DNA from: Sinonovacula constricta
Taxonomy: Eukaryota > Mollusca > Bivalvia > Cardiida > Solecurtidae
NCBI GenBank assembly: GCA_007844125.1
Contig: CM017563.1
Location: forward strand, 17,379,960-17,443,959
Direction of reading: 5' to 3'
DNA: 64,000 bases
This document shows positions 26,790-38,900 of this stretch, piece after piece. The notes below the pieces were generated by a model. The model was not told where the DNA came from. It did not search any database and worked only from the letters and a program-made list of their open reading frames with translations. The number at the start of each line of letters is the position of its first letter. Within the stretch, counting starts at the first letter, position 1. The translations under genes were made by a program, and so were the position numbers.

Positions 26790-26901
26790 ATGCCTGCAAT
26801 CGAAGTTACAGCACCTATAAGGTCCGATAATCAGCAAAGTGAAGAAGAACATTTCAAAACTCCTGTCATCGGAATAATTTATCCACCTCCAGAAGTGAGA
26901 A
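26790..26901 (+). CDS. SF3A1: SF3A1 exon 1 (start codon)
   Basis: The ATG at 26790 has A at -3 and opens a 37-residue segment ending TPVIGIIYPPPEVR, the conserved lead-in to SURP1. The exon ends in phase 1 and joins exon 2 to give the expected EVR-N-IVDKTASF. The donor reads GTATCCTTGA, which matches the U12-type 5' splice site rather than GTAAGT. If the intron is retained, translation stops nine codons later at TAA (26926-26928). Confidence 0.93.
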
Positions 26902-29900
26902 GTATCCTTGAAAAACAAAAATCGAATTAAGAGTTACTTCCCCTTGTATGTTTTCTTTAGATTCTGAAGTTATATTGGCAGCATTGCTTTTATGTCAAGC
27001 AATGTGGATAAGATTAAAGAGGTTTAAAGGCACAAACAATTATTAAAGACTTGTGTACGCATTAATTAGAAACTTTGAAGTACGCAAAAGACTGCACATA
27101 AGTGCCAAAGAAAATAAAGACTAACTTTAGTGGTAGAAGTGGTAGCTGTTTTCTTAAAAGAAACCAAGGAAGTATAAAGTAATATGCACGGATGAGTGAG
27201 AATATAGAAAGAGGAAAATAAAATGGAGAAAAGGAACTAGCAAATAGAACCCTATATATGAGGGTGTATCTCCTGTTTAACTGTTCATACCTATGCCAAA
27301 CCTTTAAATACATATCAGGATAGTCTTGAGCAGAATTTTTTTTAAGAATATAGGGTTTGCTTGAAAAGTGTCATAAAATATACATTAACACAAAATAATA
27401 TTTACTACCCTTTATAAATCTGGAGCTCTTAATAATTACACAGTAGGCAGAAGTATAAAAAATGACTAAAAGAATTAATCAGCAAATTATTTTGAGAACA
27501 GGAAAAGTACACTTATTTTCACCAGTATATATATTGCCTGGTAAACGGTAAGACATGCACATGATCTACAATGATATTAATATGTTTAAAAGAAATATTT
27601 GTTTAAATGTTTATCATTTTATTGGTTGGTAATTATCAAAAGTTCAACAAATCAGGGCTTGCAATGATTTTTTGCTTAAAATTTTAGCCAAATATCAGCA
27701 TTTTCCCCGTGAGAAATAGACGATTTTTTTCCCCCTAAAAAAATATATCATGCCCCAAATATTTCAATATCATATGCATTAAAACATATTTATTGTGAAA
27801 AGAAAACACTACAAGACAACCAAAAAAAACCTGGTATTGATGGCATTGTCTTTCGTTCCAATGAACGATGATGTTGACCGTATCCAGATACCGGGATTAA
27901 GTAAGGCAATCAGTGAGATCGGAGAGCTTGTGTACTGCAAATGTTTTGGTAACGAAGCAAAATGTCGCATAATTCGCGATACTACATGAAAAAAATGAGT
28001 AAAAAAGATGCTTTTTTCTGCTAAGGTGAAATTATTTTTATAAGCTATTCTTATTGATTATGACAGAAATGTTGCTATGCTGTGTAATACTGTAATAATA
28101 TTTTCATAATAAAGCCGTTTTGAAAATTTTCCCAATTTTGAGACTTTACGCACTTTTTCCCCCTAATTTGAAAGCCACAGGACATTTTTAAAAAAGCAAA
28201 AGACATCACTGGCTTGACATTAACTTTTACTGTCACTAGTCCAGTCAGACTGGTAGGCAGAAAATCCACTTGGCCTGTCCTAAACCTGACTTGTCTGGAC
28301 CAAACTAAATCTTGTGCAGACTTTAGCATTTATGATTAAACCTTTTATGTTACAGTCTAAATAAGACTTAAGCTTAATGATTTCAATAAAAAAATTTGTA
28401 TTAAATGAAAAAAATCCTCAAACTTTTTTTAACAAACGGGATACAAAAGGAAAAATCTTAACTTTTCATGAGAAAATAAATGAGACTTCATTTAAGTTAA
28501 AGAAAGCTGGACGCGGTGACACGACCTACCGGAATCCACCAAATATACAGGAATCCACCGGAATCCACCTTTAAAATGGTTGTATGTGTCACAATCTGCA
28601 TTTAAATTGATCAAATTCCATAAAGGCTATGAAAACATAAGTTTATACATTTTTGGTCAATTATTTTCACGGGAATGAAGTTTATCACGACAGGTTGTTT
28701 ACTCATAGTAATTAACGGGAATATGTTTATTGCTCGGCGCAATACGTTCATTACTATGGGCCCTAATTGCATAAGCCTAACTGAACAGCGATGTATATAT
28801 AGTTATAAATATTATCATTATATTATTTTTTCTTTCAGATTCGTGCAGAAATTTGTTTCTGTGGAAGAGTCATTAAGAAATAACAACACTTACACACAAT
28901 TTTCTATTATATATGTGTTCATGTTTCAACATACAAAGGTTCAATAGAAAAAAATAATAGGTGTTGTCAGTAAATCCACATATACATATATATGTCTTTG
29001 TTTTCATGAAAAACAACCGTAAAAATAATCGACTTTTAATGTATAAACTTGAATGGTTTCATATAATTTATAGAATTTGATCACTACTAATGCAGATTAT
29101 GACAAATAAAACCATTTTTAAGGTGGACTGTAGTAAATCAAAGTGGATTCTGGTAGATTCCGGTATCTTTTGTGGATTTCCGCTAAGTCGTGTCACCCCG
29201 TGAGCTGGACGTGGCTTAAATGACCACAGTTGTGTTGCTGCAGTCTATTTAAAACAATGATCTTATTAATGTTATGTTCCATCAAAATGTAATGTTATGC
29301 TTCAAACTGTGCCAGGCCAGCTTTATCAAATTTTAACGCATAATTGTAGGCTTTTTTAACTTTGAGTATAATCTTTTTGTTAATAGGTTCCAATAGATAT
29401 TCCAAAAATTCCTTTTTATTTCCTTTATAAGTGAAAAGACATTGTTGACAAGACAGCCAGTTTTGTTGCAAGGAATGGACCGGAGTTTGAGTCCCGTATT
29501 CGTCAGAATGAGCAGAACAATCCAAAGTTTAACTTTCTCAACCCAGCTGATCCTTACCATGCCTACTACCAGCACAAGGTCAAAGAATTCAGAGAGGGCA
29601 AAGGTAGTTTGATTACTGTTTATCTTTCTATTCAAGAAACATTGTAATAAATTATTTTCCTTGCAAAATAAGCTTATTTAGTTTACATGTTTTATAAAAA
29701 GGAGAGAAGCCAAGTCTTAGAACTTTAAGAATCAACTCTGCCAATATTTATATTTTGCAAAGATCAGTTCTTTACTTTAAGGACTTAATGTGGAAAGGTC
29801 TTCAAGCTGACCTGCAGGTGAGTTGTGGTCCTACCTAATAAAATTCAATTGAACATTACTAGTTGTTGTTTTTGTGTGTTTGTAAAGTTTCCTTAATAAA

Positions 29901-32900
29901 TCACCTAAACAACTTTAATCATTTTTACACTTTTTTTTTCATTTCAGGCCAAGAACCATCTGTTCCAAAGGTTTGTATATCTTCAATGTACACTTACACT
30001 CAAGAATTCCTTGCTCGTAATCTTGTCATTATTATAACCTTTGGCAAATTAGATGTTAGGCAACTAGGTTTGGTACCACGATGAAACACACAAAATTAAT
30101 ATTCATTGCATGAATGAAACTATTTTCATAAAGCAAGACAAGACAAAATCAAAACTTTTTTTAAATCATATAGAACATTAATTAATTTTCTGCTAGCATT
30201 GAATGTGTATATATCTATTGACAAAAACATTCCTTTTTTTTTTCATGGTGAAAAAAATATCAAATTCTACCAAAAGTGTAACAGTCATACAATAGCCAAT
30301 GCCCCAAGATAAGATAATAAGAAAACCTTTCTCTACTAAAGGGCCAACAGCTGGGACTACCCACTAAAGCACAAGAAGTCCAAAAGATCATTCAGGAGCC
30401 TGTGATCCCAAAGGAGCCCCCACCAGAGTTTGAATTCATCGCAGATCCACCATCCATATCGGCCTTTGATCTGTAAGTAATAGTTACATAAGTGACTGAT
30501 CTATGGCTACACCTCCAATAAATAATTCCCTAGGGACCCATCCAATCATTGAGCATCATTCTTTTGTATATGCTTACTTGTCTACATTTGGATATCTATG
30601 GTAAAATTGTAATAATTTATTTTTTATTAGTCTTTCCACATGATTTGAAGGTATTCATGCTTGGTATTTGTTTTACAGTTTATGAATCTTTTAAAGAATA
30701 ATATTGTGTTTAGATCCTTAATTGGTTGTTCTGGGGATAAAAACAATGGTTCAATTATAAGTTTACCGAGGTGAAGAGACCATTATCCGAGTTTGCTGTA
30801 TGATATTTAAGCATATGCAGTGTGTGGCCAGCCTTTCAGTTGCTTTATTCTCATAACGAAATAGTACAAGTGCATCGTCAACAAACTGCACTTAATAGTG
30901 TTTATATTCAATTTGTATACATACTGTTGACCCATGAACTGTATGAGGTGTGGCTAAACCGTACTTGATTAATAAATCAATTAATAAACCGAGCCTATTT
31001 TTTCTTTACTTTATTGAAATGAAATGTTTCTAAATAAGTTTGCATAAATGGTTAATAATATCTAGGGATTTTTGTAAATTGAGTCATGTAGGCATTCCAC
31101 AACAATATATCTGACCCTCAAAACAACTTGTATGCGAGTATAAAACTTAGGAATCATTTTCTTTAATTGAACTATGCTTCTGTACATTTTATTTAACAAA
31201 TACATATTGTAACTATGGTAATTGTCTTAACTTTGATAGTTGTGATAAAAATGCTAATTTTTATTAAACAAACTTTTACTTTATTTATAATTTTTGACAA
31301 TGGTTGGTTATTCTTTCACAAATATGATGCAGCATAGCGAGATATAAAAAGCATAATTAACAATCTTCTTGGTTTTTTAGCGATGTTGTACGCCTGACAG
31401 CCCAGTTTGTTGCTCGCAATGGGAACCAGTTCCTTGCTAATCTGATGAATCGTGAGCAGCGAAACTACCAGTTTGACTTCCTGCGTCCCCAGCACAGTCT
31501 CTTTAACTACTTCACAAAACTTGTTGAGCAATATACAAAGGTAAGCATTGTGGAGGAGGGCTTTTTTCCCAATAAAATTGCAAACATGACCTATAGAAAC
31601 CTTGGGAATTTGTCCTTTATAATTGTTAATTTCTTGATATTTCCTTACCCTAAAATAACTAAGCAACTATTTATATTGAGCACGTTACGTACAACATGTT
31701 TGTATTTGCAATTTGAAATGAAGCACATGAATGTTGTTATTGCCTTGATTTGAAAAAAGTATATTTTTCCTATACCACCTTGCAGATCGGGAGGTTGTGG
31801 TTTCAAACCCCGGCCTGGTCAAACCAAAGACTTTAAAGTTGGTAGTAGTGGCTTCCCTCCTAACACTCGGCGCTAAGGGGACAGCATTATGCCTGACTCG
31901 TCGGTGTCGGTATAATGGACTGGCTGGGTTCAGTCCCTGGGCACCTCATAAGTGCCCCTGTGCTATAATGATAAAAATGTTGCTGCACAGTATCGGCAAA
32001 AATGCCGGCTGGATCCCATCCTATACCGGATCTGATAGCGCATTTTGTAGAGCGTTGGCTCCATGTGTGGGAGTCCACGGGTTCAATCCCAGGCCGCAGC
32101 ATACCAAAGTCGTAAAAAATGGTAGTTGTATAGCTCCCTTCCTAACGTTCAAGCAAATATAAGGATAGTTCCACAACTGGTTGGCCTGGTGACAGGATAA
32201 TGTGTGTGGTATCATGCCAGTTGAAGGCAGCACTACATCTGCTTCAAGTGGACACCGTCTCCAGAAAACTGAAATACTGCTGGTGGGACAATAAGCATGA
32301 AATTTTTAGTATTTTATAATGGCCCAATAATTGGTGTGTCTCCAGTTACAATAATATAGTTAATGTCTTTATGTATAGGTACTGATCCCACCAAAGGATC
32401 TTTTTGGAAAGCTGTCAAAGGAGGCAGAGTTATCACAGGCCGTGCTTGACCAGGTGAAGTATCGCGTAGACTGGCTTAAGTTCCAGGAAATGCAGCGCAG
32501 GAAGGAGGAGGAGGCTGCGGAGAGAGAGAGGGGTAGGTTGACGGTTTTATCTGTCTCGCTGCAATTTTTTCTTTTACAGGCTGTCAGAGATTGAGCTGTA
32601 TTGATGATTTGTCAATATTATTTATCAATCATTTATTAATATTCATTTTAAAAAACTGATAAAAATTGTGAGGGGTGATTGGGAGCTCAATAACAAAATA
32701 CTACAAACTGTAACAATTGTGTTGAACTCGTATCTCAAAAGAGATTTTATCAATAATTATAATAGTATCATAACTTAAGTATGTAAAGTTGTAAAAGCAA
32801 ATAATATTCAAATAAAGGGATAATGTTTTCAGTAATAAAAAATAATATTTTTCCAGTTGCCTACACAGCAAATTGACTGGCATGACTTTGTGGTGGTAGA

Positions 32901-35900
32901 GACAGTGGACTTCCAGCCCAATGAGCAAGGTAGGTTGTCAGCACAGTTGCTTTATGTTTCATGTTTTCAATCCTTTAAAAATGTTGATATGTTGATTAGT
33001 TTTGTTCTGCAATCATTCTGCCAAGTTATCAAAAGACAGTGGTCACTTTGAAAAATCTGATATAGTGCTTCTTTCACTGTGATAGCATGCCACTGAAGCA
33101 GCTTGTATGATACTGCACCCAGTCATTTTGATCCTGACCCCTAAGTTGACCTGACATTGAACTACTCTTATAACTGCCTGGGGACGCCAGTGGCCGAGCT
33201 CTTAGAGTCACAGACGTGTAACTGTCACTGCATGCGTTCAAGTCCTGGTTGGGGCAAGAACTTCCATGTGGGGAGGTTTTCCAGCTAACCTGTGGTGTGC
33301 TGGTGGTTTTACCCAGGCATAAGTCTGGGTTTTCTTTCCAATAAATAATTAACAAGACGTCTCCAATAATTGTGTCGGTGCTATTTAACAAAAAACAAAT
33401 TTTAACTGCTTGAGTGTAAGCAAGTGAGCTTTTTGAGTCTTTCACTACATTTTTTTTCTAACTTTAGTATGTTTAGTCTTGTGTTTGAACCCTAGGCCGT
33501 CTGTGTAAAAAGCCACACAAGATATGTTGAAAATTTATTTTCTTACATGGGTTACACAAAAAATTAATTGTTGTGCAGCCTTAAACCAAGTTTATATTAT
33601 TGTAACAAAAAAAGTTCTTACCTCAGGTCATGAAAATATGTTAAAGGGTGGCTTTTGTCAGTCAAAGTGGATTTCATTCAGAATGAAGAATGGCAAGGCC
33701 AATAAATCGTGAACAGTATATTTAGTATATGAAATAAGCATTTGTAATTGTGTCATTTCCTCTGATGCCTTTTCTAGCTGACCTGCCATACTTAGGTGGT
33801 TCTTCGCTGACATTTTTTTTTTCTAGTGTTTTTCTTCACCAAATATGATTGAACATGACCAGTAATGACAAAATAGTGTTTTGTAAATAAGATCAAAATA
33901 TGTTTTTCCAGGCAATCTTCCACCACCAACCACCCCTGAAGAAGTTGGAGCCCGCGTTTTGGCCCAGGAGAGACATGGCAAGAAAATGGTCAGTTATTGA
34001 AGATCTGGAGATATTTGCCTGTTAATATTAGAAAATTTAAATGTAAAAAAGACAGTATCTTAGTATTTGATAGATGTTTTATTAAAACATAAGTGTACTT
34101 GTTCCAAGCAGTATACAGTTGTGCTATAACATTTGATTTTCATGACTTGGCTTTCCCATTGTTACACTTAATTTATTTTAAAAATGCTTGTGTTTTTCTC
34201 ATGCCAGTTTTTACCTCTGCAGTCTTGAAAAAAATATGGCTTATAAGGAGACGGTACTTTGTGTACATTAAATCATTAGAGAAATGAATGTTAAAATGCT
34301 CCAATCATTGCGAATGTTATAAATTTAAAATGATTTAACATTGCGCTCACTTTATTGCTGAAATAAAACTGTATTGATGTAAAAATAAAAAGATATATTT
34401 AAAAAAAATACTGACAACAGTCCAGTTGGTTTGGATTTTCTGAGTGGAGGTGGGGCTGGTCTGAAAGGCTTTTTCTGCTGCAGGGAGTTTAATATTTTAT
34501 AAATTCACTTATATAAGACAGCTTTTCGTTACTGTGTTCAATTATTTTCACCAATAAAATAGTGTTATTTAATATTTTTTTCATTTACTAGGTTGGAGAT
34601 GATGAAATGGAGGTAGAATCTGGCGATTCTGAATCAGAGGATGATAGTGATGAGGATGAGGATGATGAGGCAGAGGAGGAGGTGTCAAGGATGGCCCCAC
34701 AGATACAGCACCAGGTACAGAAGTTTGCACATCATCATCAGGAGGCATGACTTTGTTAGCAAAGTGGGAGACAAATGCAAAATATCATCATAATCTCTTA
34801 AATGCATGTTGATAAATTCATAATATTGATAGGAAACTTAATTAAAACTTCAATTTGAACTCATTCACTATTATAAGAAAGTTAATCTGAGTGGTAAATT
34901 ACCAAGCATTTCATACAAATAAATAAATTTGATGGTTAATTTTTTTTAGGAAATGTTCATGTCTTAATTTTACATGACTGAATATTTCTTCTTTTATTCT
35001 ATATTGATTCTTATTTTTTTTATTTTTTTGTTGGTGTTTGTTGTTTGTTTTTTATAATATTTATTTTAATATTTTGAACAAGAAAAGTATATTTTACCTT
35101 TAAGTAATTCACTTAGCAATTTTGTTTTATTTCTTTTATGTTTGACCACTTTGTTGTTTTTATGATGTTTCTGTAATAAATATTTTGTAAAGCACTTTGA
35201 AAATATTTTTGAATATATAAGTGCTACATAGACATGGCATTATTATAAAAATAATAGCTTAGCCTCCCATCGCATGGGTAAGAGACCCGTTCGGGGCGAA
35301 GGACTTAATGTGGGAAGGTGTTCCAGCTGACCTGTGGTGAGCCAGTGGTTCTACCAAGACATTTGTCTGAAGTCTTAATCCACCAAAACAGCTGGATGTC
35401 GCTATAATAATCATAATTTGATGCTGCGATATATCTAAAAAACAAAACGAATTAACATAATAATAATGTATATATATTTTTTCTCTAGGACATGATGGAG
35501 GAGTCAGAGTCGTCCAGTGAGGATGAGGATGAAGAGGATCAGGACAAGGATCGACAGGAGATCCGACCACCTCAACATCCACCACCCATGCCTGCGCCAC
35601 CACCACCGCCACCACCACCCTCTGAGATACCACCCCCAATACCACCCATACCAGAGCAGGTGGTCATCAAGAAAGGATATGATCCTAAAGGTGGTGTTAC
35701 AAATCATTCCCATTCCCAGGTCAACTAAAACAGCAAAATGCATATTATATCCAATCAACAACTATTTGCCATTATTGTCCCAATATTTTACAGTACGTAA
35801 TTGTATTTCCTGCCTTATGAATGTTTAATAACTCTTCATGCATGCATAGGTAGTAGGGGATAGATTTATTCACTTAAACTTGGGTCACCATTGTCATACC

Positions 35901-38900
35901 AACAAAATTAAGTTCTCTTTGTTGGTAACTTATTTCTTTGCCTCATTGAAACTCAGATAAAGTTTCATACAATATATTGGAAGTGTTTCTATCAATGCTT
36001 CAGAATAGTGATGTCCTGGACTCTATGAGCTATTCTTACCAAAGTATGATTGTGGAATGTGGAGCCCATTTCTGTTGTAGTTTTTTTATTCTAATCTAAG
36101 ACTTATGTAGAGAGAAAACATAATAACATGTTTTGCACCTGGTCATTAGGTATATTCAGGAGATTTATCCAGATTTATTCTATCTGTCGTTTCTCTCCGT
36201 TCTCCCTGTGTAGATCTGATATGATATAGTGGCTAAAATTTTGCCCAGAAAAAACAAAATGAAGGGTAGTTATTAGAGAATATATGATTCCAAAGTTAAG
36301 ACAGATAAACAAAAATAAATCAGGAGAACAAATATCTTCAAAGGTGATGTTTGCTAAAATTGTGCCCAGACAAAAAATATAAATAAACAGGTTAATCATA
36401 AGTAAAAGATGATTCTGAAGATGAGGGTTGCTCAAATTGTGGCCTGCAACAAGGATAAATTTGTTACTAGAAGCCCGTATTTTTTAATTTTTAAAAAATT
36501 ATTGAGGTTCACTTTTGCATACCAAGAAATGTATAAAATTAATTTATATGGCATTATTCTCCCTTCAGCTCGGACCATTCATCCAGAGGGCGGGTCAGAG
36601 AACTTCCTTATTTCACCCATTACTGGAGAGAAAATTCCCGTCGACAAGGTGCCGCAGCATATGAAGATCGGTAAGTGCAACAGCATCAGCATCATTCTGG
36701 TCACATGACTTACAAAGATTGGTCTTACTATAGGAACTGGCAAAATAACTGCATTGGTCCTGCATATACAGTAAACTGATGCTTCCTCCAAATGCTTTCT
36801 GTTTTTCTGTATTATGCCAAATGCAAGGTCAAAACCGGACCTGGTAGCGCAATCAGTAGAGCATCGGCTCCAGGTACAGGAGGCCCCAGGTTCAATCCCA
36901 GGCCGGTACAAACTTAAGTCTTTAAAAATGGTAGTCGTATAGCTCCCTTCTAACGCTCAAGCAAATATAAGGGTAGTTCCACGACTGGTTGGCCTGGTGT
37001 CAGGATAATGTGACTGGGTGTGGTATCATGCCAGGTGTTCAATGGCATGCTATACACAGTGAAAGCAGCACTATATCTGCTTCAAGTGGACACCGTCTTC
37101 AGATAACTGAAATACTGTTAGTGGGATGATAAACCCAATAAACAAACAAACAAGGTCAAATGTTTTCAAACAGTATCCAGGACAATATCAATTTGTTCTT
37201 TTGCGTAAGATTAGTTAACTGTTTTCAATATGCTTTACACTTGCTCTGCTTAGATCTGGATTGAAGTTTATAAAAACAGACTTTGCTAACAGTTAGGAAT
37301 GGTCCATTTACTGTTGAGTAAGTGAAAATTGTTATTCTTAGTACAAATTCACCAAGAAAAAATAAAAATACATCGATCATTAAATAGAAAAGGATGCTAT
37401 CCTTAAAATGTAGACTCTTCCAAGTATAAAAGAAATATCCATCATATCATTTAGGCAGCAAAAATGTAACAAGGTGATAAGGGGTATAGGATCGATTAAA
37501 TCTTACATGGGAGCAGTCTTCAATAAACCGATGGACTGAGTCCACTAAAATTTCTGTCGGTCCATTAAATAAGTTAAATGAACCCATCCACTCGTAACAC
37601 CTGGGTAATTTACCAACCTTTTATGTCAAAATGGCGAAATCACACTGGGTCTGTAAAATTTGATCCTTTCTAGTAAATATTGCCAGCTTTGTGGGGTGGG
37701 CTAAAGGTCCATTTATTTCATGAAGACTTGGATTATTTGTAGTTTAATCTTCTATTTCCTTAAAAACCTATGTTGCTAGTACTGAATAGTATGCACCTCT
37801 CACTGTCATTAAAACTCTCATATCCATGCAAATTCACTTCTTTTTATTGTATGAAGAAAAAAAGTTAATTTTTGTTGTTGATATTAGGTCTGTTGAACCC
37901 GAAGTGGATCGAGGAAAGGAATCGCCAGATGCAGGAGAAGACTGAGCAGGAGGAAGTGTATGCTGCTGGCTCCTCCATTGAGAGCAGTCTCAAGAATCTA
38001 GCCGAGAGACGTACCGATATCTTCGGTGCTGGTACAGAGGAGGCTGGCATTGGTAAAAAGGTGTGTTGATTATCCGGTCTTAGTATATTACAGTTTAGAC
38101 TTAAAGATATCAGTACCTGTTGAAGGTAAAGGCGTTAAAGCCATTAGTTTGGGTTTTATTGTATAAAACTTAAAATCCACACAATTTTTGCTTTCACACA
38201 GGTCAGGCCTACAGGAGTATAACTTTTTTTTTCAGTTTAAACACCTCACAGTCTTTACTTCTGATAGCTTCATATACCATGTATGCAAATTTGTTTAAAT
38301 TTGAAGACATATTGGTTTATATTTAGTGCACCATTATGTACTTAACAATCAAACCTTATAATGTCTTATTTCTTGCAATGTTGGTTTTTGTCTTGGTCTT
38401 CAAGCTGACATATGGTGCATTTGTGACATTTTTATGTGGTCTTCCTCCATTATCCTTTGACCAAAAACCTTGACAGAGCTGTCATAAATGTAAGTATTTA
38501 AAAAAAAAAAAACCTCACACTACGTTGAGAATGTGACTAATAAAATTAATATAGATTTACCATATACATATAAAATTAATTGTGATGATTTTTAGATTGG
38601 AGAAGAGGAAGATGATGGAAAGAAAGACAAGAAGGTTGTGTGGGATGGACACTCTGCCTCGATGGAGAAAGTGACACAAAAGGCTAGAGAGAATTTCACC
38701 ATCGATGAACAGATTGCCAACATCCACAAAGTTAAAGGGCTTGTGTAAGTAGTGTCTATAGAACTTTAGATTTGACATTACTATATCTGTTATCTGTATA
38801 TTTTCTTTACATTAATTTCATGTCAGCAAAACCAAGACTTTTCAAGTAGTTTTGATGTGATTTCCACTTTAAAGACACACAATTTAAGGGGAAATAACAG

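Larger units (their letters stand above)
26902..29438 (+). other. SF3A1: SF3A1 intron 1, U12-type (minor spliceosome) candidate
   Basis: The 5' end reads GTATCCTTGA, matching the U12-type consensus RTATCCTT. The 3' end holds TTTCCTTTATAA about 11-14 bases before the AG, resembling the U12 branch site TTCCTTRAY at its usual short distance. A polypyrimidine tract directly before the AG is missing. The intron also holds a possible MULE remnant, the 689-bp inverted-repeat element at 28514-29202 and otherwise unremarkable AT-rich DNA. Confidence 0.75.

Noticed and set aside
31445..31753. SF3A1 coding sequence extending beyond 31540
   Set aside because: The frame stays open past the exon, but GTAAGC at 31541 and the exact join to VLIPPKD at 32379 show that it is intron read-through.
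36837..36910. A tRNA gene
   Set aside because: Good A and B boxes, but the rest does not fold into a full cloverleaf with an acceptor stem, and the same head recurs with a SINE body elsewhere in the window.
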